A DNA stretch of 64,000 bases from Ensifer adhaerens. Lineage in GTDB: Bacteria; Pseudomonadota; Alphaproteobacteria; Rhizobiales; Rhizobiaceae. The translations under genes were made by a program, and so were the position numbers. The stretch covers positions 434,001 through 498,000 of the forward strand of contig NZ_CP083351.1 of assembly GCF_020035535.1 (NCBI RefSeq). Direction: 5' to 3'. The notes below the pieces were generated by a model. It made no database searches. It was not told the DNA's origin and saw nothing but the letters and a program-made list of their open reading frames with translations. Every line of letters starts with the position of its first letter. Position 1 is the stretch's first letter. Shown one piece after another: positions 36,118-44,568 of the stretch.

Positions 36118-36135
36118 AACGTAACAGTTACATTA
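36118..36135 (-). promoter_or_regulatory. Palindromic operator/promoter element, copy 4
   Basis: The core is GTAAC-A-GTTAC at 36121-36131, 162 bp upstream of DUF3300 copy B. The flank TGAAGAAC is shared with copy 1. A weaker -10-like AAAATC lies 18 nt away on the minus strand. Confidence 0.7.
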
Positions 36136-36236
36136 CCGACGCAATGAGGGCCTCGGCGCCTCCGTCGCCCCCTATTCAGGCATGCGGAAGAATTTCGCGC
36201 GGGAGCGTTTGCGCCCCCTCAATCATCCATTTTGTA

Positions 36237-36250
36237 TTGACGACAATCAT
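36237..36250 (+). promoter_or_regulatory. FNR/FixK-like site upstream of nuoJ
   Basis: TTGAC-GACA-ATCAT matches the pattern TTGAY-N4-RTCAA except for the last base. It is 113 bp upstream of nuoJ. In rhizobia such sites mediate microaerobic activation by FixK-type regulators; here that is inferred. Confidence 0.4.
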
Positions 36251-36363
36251 CTTGTGAAAAATCCGATACTGGCGCACAATTTTAGAACGCATCTGAAGTG
36301 TGGCACTATCTTTTTCAGGCCATCTCGCGCCGAACGATAGTGCGCGCGGGAGGGTTTGCGGCG

Positions 36364-36864
36364 ATGGGCCAGGGGTTCTTCCTTCTGTTCGCTGCAGGGG
36401 CTGTCATCACGGCCCTGACGGTGGTCATCGCGCGCAATCCCGTCCACAGCGCACTGGCGCTGATGGCATGTTTTCTGCAAATCTCGGCAATCTTCGTTTT
36501 GCTTGAGGCGCCGCTGCTCGCGGTCGTCCAGATCTTCGTCTATGTCGGCGCGATCATGGTCCTCTTCCTGTTTGTGATCATGATGATCGACGTGCGCGAA
36601 GCGGTGCTGCAGCGCTTCTTGCCCGGCGGCAATCTTCCGGCTTTGGTCCTGCTCGTCCTTTTGGGGATCGAGATGGCTGTGTTGGCGCTCTGGAGCAACC
36701 GCCTCTCGGTCGGTGAGCCCGTCGTCGCGCGACAAGGCGATACCATCAGGCAACTTGGCACGGCACTTTTCACCGACTACCTGCTGCCATTCGAGGTCGC
36801 TTCCGTGATCCTTCTGGCAGCCCTGGTCGGCGCCATTGTCCTTGCCCGCAAGGAGTGGCGATGA
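36364..36864 (+). CDS. nuoJ: NADH-quinone oxidoreductase subunit J
   Basis: This 166-residue membrane subunit of complex I has five hydrophobic segments. The conserved third segment, with [20 protein letters not shown], takes part in the conformational coupling near the quinone site. ATG 36364 is chosen because GGGAGGG lies 9 nt upstream and the next residues begin the first membrane segment. It is the first gene of the plus-strand cluster, and its stop overlaps the nuoK start (ATGA). Confidence 0.92.
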   Translation: MGQGFFLLFAAGAVITALTVVIARNPVHSALALMACFLQISAIFVLLEAPLLAVVQIFVYVGAIMVLFLFVIMMIDVREAVLQRFLPGGNLPALVLLVLLGIEMAVLALWSNRLSVGEPVVARQGDTIRQLGTALFTDYLLPFEVASVILLAALVGAIVLARKEWR

Positions 36865-37166
36865 TGGTCCCACTTGGCTGGTACGTCCTGCTTTCAGTCG
36901 TCCTGTTCGTGATTGGGGCGGCAGGTGTTCTCCTCAGGCGCAACATCCTGATCGTGCTGATGTCGCTTGAGCTGCTCTTGAATTCGGTGAACATCAATTT
37001 CATCGCCTTTGGACACTACTACGGTGACCTTCGCGGACAGATCTTCGCGATTTTCGTCATCGCCATCACCGCGGCGGAGGTTGCCGTCGCCCTTGGCATT
37101 TTGGTCGCCCTCGTGAGGAACCGCGCCACCCTCAAGATCGACGACGTTACCTTGATGAAAGGATAG
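36861..37166 (+). CDS. nuoK: NADH-quinone oxidoreductase subunit K
   Basis: This 101-residue membrane subunit has three hydrophobic segments and the two conserved acidic residues of the E-channel: Glu in [14 protein letters not shown] and Glu in [13 protein letters not shown]. The start overlaps the nuoJ stop and has AAGGAG just upstream. Its length is exactly that expected. NuoK is homologous to MrpC, which is notable given the Mrp-like genes that follow. Confidence 0.93.
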   Translation: MMVPLGWYVLLSVVLFVIGAAGVLLRRNILIVLMSLELLLNSVNINFIAFGHYYGDLRGQIFAIFVIAITAAEVAVALGILVALVRNRATLKIDDVTLMKG

Positions 37167-37170
37167 CGGC

Positions 37171-38634
37171 TTGGAACCGGTGATATCAGTCCGGCCGCTG
37201 CTTGCCGTCGCCGTTGCCGGGCTGGCGGCTCTTTTCATTCTTCTGCTCAACAAACGCGAAAATCTGCGCGACGTCGTCTCCCCGTTGGCGGCGGTCGCCA
37301 TGTTTGCGATCGTCATCTCGATGGCACCGACGGTGCTGGCAGGCGGTACGGTTGAACTGCGTCTGTTTGAGGTCCTTCCCGGGATTGATTTTGCGTTCCG
37401 GGTCGATGCACTCGGCATGGTGTTTGCGACCGTTTCGTCGCTCCTGTGGATCGCAGCGGCAGTCTATTCGATCGGCTATATGAAGCATCTTCACGAGCAC
37501 GCACAGACCCGCTTCTTCGCGTGCTTTGCGACAAGCCTTGCGGCCGCCGTTGGCGGCGCTTTTTCCGCCAATCTGTTCACGCTGGTGATCTTCTACGAGG
37601 TGCTGAGCCTCGTGACCTGTCCGCTGGTCTATCACCACGAGGACGACGAGGCCTGGGCGGGCAGCCGCAAATACCTCGTCTATCTTATGGGCGCCTCGAA
37701 AAGCGTGCTCCTTGCAGCTTTGGCATTGACCTACCAGATTGCGGGATCGCTCGACTTCGTGCCGCAAGGCTTGTTGGCAAGGGTCGATGCTCCAGCGGCG
37801 CTGCTGACGGTCGTCTATTTCTGTTATCTCTTCGGTTTTGCCAAGTCCGCCGTGATGCCGATGCACGCCTGGCTGCCCGCCGCCATGGTGGCGCCGACAC
37901 CGGTCAGCGCGCTGCTGCATGCCGTTGCCGTGGTCAAAATGGGCGTTTTTTGCGTGCTGAGAGTGGTGTTCCATGTCTTCGGCGTGGGCCTGATGGGCAA
38001 CCTGGGGCTCGGCATCGCGACGGCCTATCTTGTCTCGTTCACCATCCTGATGGCGTCGATATATGCGCTGACGCGAGATGACCTTAAGGCGCGGCTCGCC
38101 TACTCGACGGTCAGCCAGCTCTCCTATGTGGTGCTCGGCGCGGTTCTGCTTTCGCCAGTCGCAATGGTCGGCGGCATCCTTCACATCGCCGTGCACGCAT
38201 TCTCCAAGATCACGCTCTTCTTTTGCGCCGGGTCGATCTATTGCGCGTCAGGCAAACGCAACATCAGCGACATGGCCGGCATCGGGCGCAGGCTGCCATG
38301 GACAATGGGGGCATTTTTCGTCGCTTCGCTCAGCATGATCGGCGTGCCGCCGACCGCGGGCTTTATCAGCAAGTGGTATCTGACGCTTGGATCGGTCGAG
38401 GCAGGCGAAATGGCGTTCCTCGCGGTGCTCCTGGCAAGCTCGGTCCTCAATGCCGCCTATTTCCTGCCGGTCAGCTATGTCGCCTTTTTCGGGACGGAGG
38501 CGTCGGAGGGGTCAAAAGCCATCCGCGAAATTCCCATGGTGACAGTTCCGCTGGTCGCGACGGCCGCCCTGTCTGTGCTGATGGGTATCTTCCCCGGCTA
38601 TTTTGTCACGCTTGCAGAAGGAGTGATCCGATGA
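37171..38634 (+). CDS. Antiporter-like complex I subunit (MrpD/NuoN-like), extra copy
   Basis: This 487-residue protein of the proton-conducting antiporter family has about 14 membrane segments. The key charged residues are present: Glu in VIFYEVLSL (TM5), Lys in FAKSAVMP (TM7) and Lys in VVKMGVF (TM8). The start is TTG 37171, 7 nt after AAAGGA; GTG 37180 is an alternative. It lies 4 bp after nuoK. Because clear NuoM and NuoN are encoded further on, this is an additional pumping-type subunit or a NuoL substitute. Similar genes are annotated as cation/proton antiporter subunit D. Confidence 0.85.
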   Translation: MEPVISVRPLLAVAVAGLAALFILLLNKRENLRDVVSPLAAVAMFAIVISMAPTVLAGGTVELRLFEVLPGIDFAFRVDALGMVFATVSSLLWIAAAVYSIGYMKHLHEHAQTRFFACFATSLAAAVGGAFSANLFTLVIFYEVLSLVTCPLVYHHEDDEAWAGSRKYLVYLMGASKSVLLAALALTYQIAGSLDFVPQGLLARVDAPAALLTVVYFCYLFGFAKSAVMPMHAWLPAAMVAPTPVSALLHAVAVVKMGVFCVLRVVFHVFGVGLMGNLGLGIATAYLVSFTILMASIYALTRDDLKARLAYSTVSQLSYVVLGAVLLSPVAMVGGILHIAVHAFSKITLFFCAGSIYCASGKRNISDMAGIGRRLPWTMGAFFVASLSMIGVPPTAGFISKWYLTLGSVEAGEMAFLAVLLASSVLNAAYFLPVSYVAFFGTEASEGSKAIREIPMVTVPLVATAALSVLMGIFPGYFVTLAEGVIR

Positions 38635-38885
38635 TCAAGCGTCTCGTCGACTTCTTCGGGGACGCCCGATACGCAGTGCCGCGCCGCAGGCTGTTCTATC
38701 TGGTCCTGGTGCTCATCGTCGTTGCCGACTTCCTGGTCCCGCGCGAGCACTCCGAATACCTCTGGGAGCGCTTGCCGGGCTGGTCAGCCTTCTATGGTTT
38801 CGGCTCATGTGTGCTTTTGATCTTCGTTTCAAAGTTCCTCGGCCATCAAGGCGGGCTCATGCGGCGCGAGGACTATTATGACTGA
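38631..38885 (+). CDS. Small membrane protein in complex I cluster, 84 residues
   Basis: This protein has two hydrophobic segments (FYLVLVLIVVADFLV and FYGFGSCVLLIFVSKFL) with charged ends. Both its start (ATGA with the preceding stop) and its stop (8-bp overlap with the next start) are coupled to antiporter-like genes. It is not a canonical complex I subunit. Its fixed place between the two extra antiporter-like subunits suggests a structural accessory of that membrane arm. Confidence 0.8.
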   Translation: MIKRLVDFFGDARYAVPRRRLFYLVLVLIVVADFLVPREHSEYLWERLPGWSAFYGFGSCVLLIFVSKFLGHQGGLMRREDYYD

Positions 38886-40638
38886 CTTCGTCCACCCCGC
38901 TTTGCTGTTCATTCTTGGCGCGATAGCGATCCCGGTCCTGAAGGGGGCGATCCGTAAGGCCTATCTGGTTCTGGTCCCGGTTCTGGCCATCGTCTCGGTG
39001 TTGACGATCGAACCTGGCAGCTACGGCGCGGCTCGTTTCGTCGGCCAGGACATCCTGATTGCCAAGGTCGACAAGCTGAGCGTCGTCTTCGCGACCGTCT
39101 TTTCAATCATGGCGCTGATCGGCACGGTCTATGCCCTGCATCTGACGCGCGCAGGCCAGCATGTGGCGGCCTTCGTCTATGTCGGCTGCGCGCTTGGAGT
39201 GGTCTTTGCCGGCGACTACCTGACCCTTTACCTCTTCTGGGAGGGCATGGCATTTGCATCTGCCTATCTGGTCTTTGCGGCGCAAAACGTGCGGTCGACC
39301 CGCGCAGCGTTTCGCTATCTCATGGTCCATGTTACCGGCGGCGTCTTGCTGCTTGGCGGCATCGTGCAACATGGGCTATCGGCAGGCTCCTTCCTCTTCG
39401 GTCCGCTTGCGGGTTCGATGGACACCGGCGCCTATCTGATCCTTGTCGGCTTTCTGCTGAATGCCGCAGTGCCGCCGCTCAATGCCTGGCTGACCGACGC
39501 GTATCCGGAAGCAACCGTGACCGGGGCTGTATTCATGAGCGCTTTCACGACCAAGACGGCCGTCTACGTTCTCGCACGCGCCTTCCCGGGAACGGAACTC
39601 CTCGTCTGGCTTGGCACCGCAATGGCGCTCTACGGCGTCATCTACGCTGTGCTCGAGAACGATTGCCGGCGGCTGCTTGCCTATCACATCGTCAGCCAGG
39701 TGGGTTACATGGTGGCTGGCATCGGCATCGGTACGGAGTTGGCCATAAACGGGGCCACCAGCCATGCCTTTGCCCATATCCTCTATAAGGCGCTGCTTTT
39801 CATGGGGGCAGGGGCGGTGATCCATGTCACCGGGCGCCGCAAGCTCACCGAGCTTGGCGGGCTCTATAAGACGATGCCGCTGACGGTTGCACTTTACATG
39901 ATCGGCGCCTTGGCGATCTCGGCCTTTCCATTCTTCTCGGGCTTCGTCACCAAGTCGATGGTGGTGGCCGCCGCCGGCGAGGATCACCGGGCGTTGGTGA
40001 TGCTGGCTCTGACGATGGCCTCGTCGGGCACGTTCCTGCACACCGGTCTCAAGCTACCCTATTTCATGTTCTTCGGGACCGATCGGCAGATCGAGGCTCA
40101 CGAACCGCCGACCAACATGCTGGTTGCGATGGCGATGGCTGCGGTGCTCTGCATCGCGATCGGCGTGTTCCCGGGGCCGCTTTACGCGCTTCTTCCATAT
40201 CCGGTCGCTTTCGAAGCCTATACCGGGTCCCACATCACCGAGAGCCTCGGCGTGCTGATGTTCACGGCTCTGGCCTTCGTGCTCTTCTTAAGGGTACTCG
40301 ATCCGGAAAACACCGTCAGCCTCGACACCGACTGGTTCTACCGTCGCGGTGCGCGTGCGTTCCTGTGGTTCGCCGAAAAACCGATCGCCCGGTACGAAAA
40401 GGCGACGAGCGAGGTCAGCGAGACCGTGGTACTGCCGTTGCTGCATGGCACGGCGCGCGCCGGGCTCCGCTTCGACCTTGGCGGTGTGGACGCAGCCGTG
40501 AACGGCCTTGCACGAGCCATCCTGGATGGAGGCGGGACGCTGCGACGGCTGCAGACCGGTGTCGTCACCCACTACGCATTGGCAATGATCGCCGGCCTGA
40601 TTGCCGCGACCGCCATATTTGCCGCCGTCTGGCAGTAG
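38878..40638 (+). CDS. Antiporter-like complex I subunit with C-terminal extension (NuoL-position, MrpD-like)
   Basis: This 586-residue protein has about 14 antiporter-fold membrane segments, then a C-terminal extension of about 120 residues ending in a further membrane segment preceded by RRLQTGVVTHY. That ending resembles the lateral helix and last segment of NuoL. E122 (FWEGM, TM5) and K226 (TTKTAVY, TM8) are present, but the TM7 lysine position is N195 (LLNAAVPP). Other MrpD-like members of this group are known with Asn here. It is the best candidate for the terminal, NuoL-like subunit, but it is not a textbook NuoL. Confidence 0.8.
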   Translation: MTDFVHPALLFILGAIAIPVLKGAIRKAYLVLVPVLAIVSVLTIEPGSYGAARFVGQDILIAKVDKLSVVFATVFSIMALIGTVYALHLTRAGQHVAAFVYVGCALGVVFAGDYLTLYLFWEGMAFASAYLVFAAQNVRSTRAAFRYLMVHVTGGVLLLGGIVQHGLSAGSFLFGPLAGSMDTGAYLILVGFLLNAAVPPLNAWLTDAYPEATVTGAVFMSAFTTKTAVYVLARAFPGTELLVWLGTAMALYGVIYAVLENDCRRLLAYHIVSQVGYMVAGIGIGTELAINGATSHAFAHILYKALLFMGAGAVIHVTGRRKLTELGGLYKTMPLTVALYMIGALAISAFPFFSGFVTKSMVVAAAGEDHRALVMLALTMASSGTFLHTGLKLPYFMFFGTDRQIEAHEPPTNMLVAMAMAAVLCIAIGVFPGPLYALLPYPVAFEAYTGSHITESLGVLMFTALAFVLFLRVLDPENTVSLDTDWFYRRGARAFLWFAEKPIARYEKATSEVSETVVLPLLHGTARAGLRFDLGGVDAAVNGLARAILDGGGTLRRLQTGVVTHYALAMIAGLIAATAIFAAVWQ

Positions 40639-40646
40639 GGGATGTC

Positions 40647-42122
40647 ATGACCTTTCCACTGCTCAGCCTCATCATCCTTTTGCCCGCAGCAGGTGCTATG
40701 GCCCTGTTGCTGCTTCGCAACGATGATGCTGTCAGGTGGACGGCACTCGCCTTCACCGTGCTCGACTGTGTGCTCGCACTCGTCATGCTCTTGGGCTTCG
40801 ATCCGACGACCCACGAGATGCAGTTCGTCGAGAGGCGACCCTGGGTGCCCGCACTCGGCATTACCTATGCGCTCGGCATCGACGGCATCAGCGCGCTCTT
40901 TGTATTCCTGACCACATTGCTCGGCTGGATCTGCGTGCTTGCCTCCTGGGTCGCCATCGACCGCAAGGTCAAGGAATTCATGATCAGCCTGCTTGCCATG
41001 CAAGCCCTGATGCTCGGCGTGTTTTCGGCTCTCGACCTCTTCCTCTTCTATGTCTGCTGGGAGGCGATGCTGATACCGATGTATCTGATCATCGGCGTCT
41101 GGGGCGGCGAGGGGCGGGTCTATGCCGCCTTCAAGTTCTTCCTCTATACGCTGACAGGCAGCCTGCTGTTCCTCGTCGGGGTCATTGTGCTCTATCTCCA
41201 GGGCGGCCGGACATTCGACATTCTCGCCCTGATGGCCGCGAACCTGCCGTTTACGACGCAGTCCTGGTTGTTCTTTGCCTTCCTCGTCGCTTTCGCGGTC
41301 AAGGTACCCATGGTCCCGCTCCATACCTGGCTGCCGGATGCTCACGTCCAGGCGCCGACCGCCGGCAGCATTATCCTTGCTGGCGTGCTGTTGAAGATGG
41401 GTGCCTACGGTTTCCTTCGCTTCTCCTTGCCGATCCTGCCGGAAGCATCGGTGCATTATTCGACGCTGATGATGGCGTTGTCGGCGCTGGCGATTGTCTA
41501 TGGCGGCTTCCTCGCGCTGGCACAGGACGACTTTAAGAAACTGGTGGCCTATTCCAGCATCAGCCACATGGGTTTCGTGACGCTTGGGATATTCGCCCTC
41601 AACCGGCACGGCCTTGAAGGCAGCATCCTGCAGATGTTCAATCATGGCGTGACGACCGGCGCCTTGTTCCTTTTCGTCGGCCTGATCTACGAGCGGACCC
41701 ACACCCGCAGCATCTCCAATTACGGTGGTCTGATGAAGGTGGCGCCGGTCTATACCGGGCTCCTCGCGCTGTTCGTGCTGTCGTCGATGGCGTTGCCAGG
41801 CACCAATTCGTTCGTCGGTGAATTGCTCGTGCTCTCCGGCGGCTTTGCCGCCAACCTCGCCATCGGTGCGACAGCCGTTCTCGGCGCCTTGCTTGGCGCG
41901 GCCTATCTGCTTGGAATGTACGGAAAAGTGGCGCTCGGCTCGGTAAATGTCGTCGACCGGTTCAAGATCCGTGACGTCAATGCGCGCGAACTGACAGCGA
42001 TCCTGCCGCTTGCGGTTTTCGTCATCTGGGTCGGGCTCTATCCCAAGCCGTTTCTTGCCATCATCGACAGTTCGGCCACGCATCTCCTGGACGAAGTGCA
42101 CAGCAAGGGGGGAGGTCCATGA
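40647..42122 (+). CDS. nuoM: NADH-quinone oxidoreductase subunit M
   Basis: This 491-residue antiporter-like complex I subunit has the canonical charged residues: Glu in YVCWEAMLIPMYL (TM5), Lys in FAVKVPMVPLHTWLPDAH (TM7) and Lys in GVLLKMGAYGFLRF (TM8). ATG 40647 is chosen because AGGGGAT lies just upstream and it begins the first membrane segment; a longer frame upstream only shadows the preceding gene. The stop overlaps the nuoN start (ATGA). Confidence 0.94.
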   Translation: MTFPLLSLIILLPAAGAMALLLLRNDDAVRWTALAFTVLDCVLALVMLLGFDPTTHEMQFVERRPWVPALGITYALGIDGISALFVFLTTLLGWICVLASWVAIDRKVKEFMISLLAMQALMLGVFSALDLFLFYVCWEAMLIPMYLIIGVWGGEGRVYAAFKFFLYTLTGSLLFLVGVIVLYLQGGRTFDILALMAANLPFTTQSWLFFAFLVAFAVKVPMVPLHTWLPDAHVQAPTAGSIILAGVLLKMGAYGFLRFSLPILPEASVHYSTLMMALSALAIVYGGFLALAQDDFKKLVAYSSISHMGFVTLGIFALNRHGLEGSILQMFNHGVTTGALFLFVGLIYERTHTRSISNYGGLMKVAPVYTGLLALFVLSSMALPGTNSFVGELLVLSGGFAANLAIGATAVLGALLGAAYLLGMYGKVALGSVNVVDRFKIRDVNARELTAILPLAVFVIWVGLYPKPFLAIIDSSATHLLDEVHSKGGGP

Positions 42123-43558
42123 CGGCGGCAACACTCCTATCTTGGATTGTCGCGAGCCTGCCGGAAATCCTGGTGGTCACAGGGGCCTGCATCCTTTTGA
42201 TCGCGGGGCAACTCGTGCGCAAGGACCAGGGACATGTCCTCGCATTGGCTTCAGTCGCGATCGTTCTGGTTGGGGCACTTGCAACATTCATGCTGGCGGG
42301 CGAGGTGCGGCCGGCCTATGCGGGCATGTTCATCGCGGACCGCTTCGCCGCCTTCTTCAAATTCGTGTTTTACCTGGCGACGGTACTCACATTCCTGCTG
42401 TCGCGAAAATATGCCGATATCGAGGACATCGGCAGCAGCGAATATTACGTGATGCTGCTCTTTGCGCTTTCCGGCATGATGATCATGGCTTCGGCGACCG
42501 ATCTCCTGTCGATCTATGTCGGCCTCGAATTGATGGTTCTGAGCACCTACGTGCTGACCGGTTTCCTCAGGCGCGAGCAACGCTCAAATGAGGCGGCACT
42601 CAAATATGTAATCCTGGGCGCCGTCTCGACCGGAATATTCCTCTACGGCGTCTCGCTCATCTATGGCCTCACCGGCACCACGCAACTGGATAAGATGGCA
42701 GAGGCAGCGGCCGGTGGGCCGCTCGACCCGGGATTGCTTCTCGCGGTGGTGTTCGTCGTCGCGGGATTGGTCTTCAAGGTCGGCGCGGTGCCGTTCCATA
42801 TGTGGGTGCCGGATGTCTACGAAGGTGCGCCAACGACGATTACCGCCTTCATGTCGGTGGGGCCGAAGGCCGCCGGTTTTGCGGTGATCCTCCGAGTGTT
42901 CCTCAATCCGCTGGTTGCCGCCTCCAACGTCTGGATCATCGTGGCCGTCATTGCTGTGGTGACCATGGCGCTCGGCAGTTTCGTGGCGCTGGTGCAGGAC
43001 AACTTCAAACGCCTGCTTGCCTATTCCAGCATCGCCCATGCTGGATTTGCCATTTTCGGCATAGTGGCTGGCGGTGCGGATGGGATCGCCAGCGTGATGC
43101 TCTACCTGTTGATCTACGCCTTCATGAACCTCGGCATCTTTGGCGCCGTCATCATGATGCGCAATGGCAACTCTTCGGGCGAACTCATCGACGACTATGC
43201 AGGTTTCGCCAAGTTGCATCCGGGCCTGGCTGTCTTGATGCTGCTCTATCTTTTTTCGCTTGCCGGCATTCCGCCGACGGCAGGGTTCTTCGCCAAGTTC
43301 TACGTGCTTGTTGCTCTCGTCGAGCGCGGTTTCGTCCTTTTGGCGGTGATCGCCGTTCTCTTGAGCGCGGTTGCGGCCTATTTCTACATCCGCATCGTCA
43401 TGGTCATCTTTATGCGCGAGCCCGCAAGAGCGTTCGAGCCAGCGCTGACGCCCATGGTTGGTGCCACGCTGGCGCTAACGGCCGCCGGCACCATCGGCAT
43501 TGGTCTGTTTCCGGCATGGTTTCTGAAGCTTGCTCAACAATCGGTGTTTGGCGGCTGA
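42119..43558 (+). CDS. nuoN: NADH-quinone oxidoreductase subunit N
   Basis: This 479-residue antiporter-like subunit lies next to NuoK in the membrane arm. It has Glu in YVGLELMVLSTYVL (TM5), Lys in FKVGAVPFHMWVPDVYEGAP (TM7) and Lys in GPKAAGFAV (TM8). Its start overlaps the nuoM stop. The next gene, nuoA, begins 153 bp later, a gap large enough for a separate promoter. Confidence 0.95.
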   Translation: MTAATLLSWIVASLPEILVVTGACILLIAGQLVRKDQGHVLALASVAIVLVGALATFMLAGEVRPAYAGMFIADRFAAFFKFVFYLATVLTFLLSRKYADIEDIGSSEYYVMLLFALSGMMIMASATDLLSIYVGLELMVLSTYVLTGFLRREQRSNEAALKYVILGAVSTGIFLYGVSLIYGLTGTTQLDKMAEAAAGGPLDPGLLLAVVFVVAGLVFKVGAVPFHMWVPDVYEGAPTTITAFMSVGPKAAGFAVILRVFLNPLVAASNVWIIVAVIAVVTMALGSFVALVQDNFKRLLAYSSIAHAGFAIFGIVAGGADGIASVMLYLLIYAFMNLGIFGAVIMMRNGNSSGELIDDYAGFAKLHPGLAVLMLLYLFSLAGIPPTAGFFAKFYVLVALVERGFVLLAVIAVLLSAVAAYFYIRIVMVIFMREPARAFEPALTPMVGATLALTAAGTIGIGLFPAWFLKLAQQSVFGG

Positions 43559-43711
43559 TCGATCGTGTTTGCAATGGTCTAAACGACGGAATAAACTAGA
43601 AGTACAAGAAAGGAATGCCCAAAGTCGCTTCCCGGGGCGACCGCGCTTCTGGCCCCATTGGCCGTAACCGCGGCTTGAGCAATGCCCCGACGGGTGACCG
43701 GGCAATGCGAG

Positions 43712-44077
43712 ATGAGTGCAACCGAATTCCTGCCGGTTCTTTTCATGATCGCCGGAATTGTTCTGGTGGCAGGTGCGACGCTTTTTATCTCATCGCTGTT
43801 GCGCCCCTCCAATCCCTACCGGGAAAAAAACATGCCCTATGAGTGCGGCGTGGACCCGGCTGGCGAAGCCGCCGGAGGTCGGTTCAGGGTCCAGTTTTTC
43901 ATCCTTGCGATCCTGCTCGTCGTCTTTGATGTCGAAGCGATGTTTCTCTTTCCATGGGCCGTCGTTCTGAAAGAGATCGGGATCGTCGGCTACCTTGAGA
44001 TGTTTGTCTTCATGGTGCTGCTTCTCGTGGGCTTTGCCTACGCCTGGCTAAAGGGGGCGCTCGAATGGGAGGAATAG
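43712..44077 (+). CDS. nuoA: NADH-quinone oxidoreductase subunit A
   Basis: This 121-residue membrane subunit has three hydrophobic segments and the conserved loop [11 protein letters not shown], which lines the quinone-cavity region, plus [12 protein letters not shown] in the second segment. ATG 43712 gives the usual family length; ATG 43682 would add ten residues with no better ribosome site. It overlaps nuoB by 13 bp. Confidence 0.92.
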   Translation: MSATEFLPVLFMIAGIVLVAGATLFISSLLRPSNPYREKNMPYECGVDPAGEAAGGRFRVQFFILAILLVVFDVEAMFLFPWAVVLKEIGIVGYLEMFVFMVLLLVGFAYAWLKGALEWEE

Positions 44078-44568
44078 GAAACGCGATCCAGGACAGTGTC
44101 CTCTTCACCTCGGCCGAAAGCGTCATAAACTGGAGCCGAAGCTCGGCCCTGTGGCCAGAAACCTTCGGCATCGCCTGCTGCGCCATCGAGATGATCTCGG
44201 CCGGGTGCGCGCGTTATGATCTTGACCGGTTCGGAGTGGTGTTTCGCCCTTCGCCGCGCCAGTCCGACGTCATGATTATTGCTGGCACCGTAACGCGCAA
44301 GTTCGCGCCCATTGTACGAAGGCTCTACGACCAGATGCCGGAGCCGCGCTGGGTAATCGCGATGGGCACCTGCGCGATATCGGGAGGGGTCTATAACACC
44401 TATGCGGTGGTGCAAGGGTCGGAAACCTTCGTACCCGTCGACGTTCATGTGCCCGGCTGCCCGCCAAGGCCCGAAGCGCTGATGCATGGTTTCCTGTTGC
44501 TTCAAGAAAAGATTAAGAAGTCCCGTGCGCTCGCCGGGACCAGGCTCGATCGGGCTGAAGCGTCATGA
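44065..44568 (+). CDS. nuoB: NADH-quinone oxidoreductase subunit B
   Basis: This 167-residue peripheral-arm subunit carries the terminal [4Fe-4S] cluster N2 that reduces quinone. The tandem cysteines in [11 protein letters not shown] and the later cysteines in MGTCAISGG and VPGCPPRPE are all present. The length matches the second-copy NuoB of rhizobia. Its stop overlaps the nuoC start (ATGA). Confidence 0.95.
   Translation: MGGIGNAIQDSVLFTSAESVINWSRSSALWPETFGIACCAIEMISAGCARYDLDRFGVVFRPSPRQSDVMIIAGTVTRKFAPIVRRLYDQMPEPRWVIAMGTCAISGGVYNTYAVVQGSETFVPVDVHVPGCPPRPEALMHGFLLLQEKIKKSRALAGTRLDRAEAS

Larger units (their letters stand above)
33581..36140 (-). repeat. Segmental duplication copy B (DUF3300-DUF2950 unit plus promoter palindrome)
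   Basis: Direct repeat of the unit at 18912-21510, with the same gene order, strand, spacing and upstream palindrome. Recombination between the copies would remove the roughly 14.7 kb from one copy to the other. Confidence 0.9.
35960..36363. other. Divergent regulatory region: DUF3300 copy B and complex I cluster
   Basis: It contains palindrome copy 4 (36121-36131), serving the minus-strand DUF3300 gene, and an FNR/FixK-like site (36237-36250) 113 bp before the nuoJ start. No CDS is supported here. Confidence 0.6.

Noticed and set aside
40572..42134. 520-codon minus-strand frame over nuoM
   Set aside because: Shadow of nuoM; highly charged composition (Glu, Gln, His, Arg) mirrors hydrophobic codons on the other strand.
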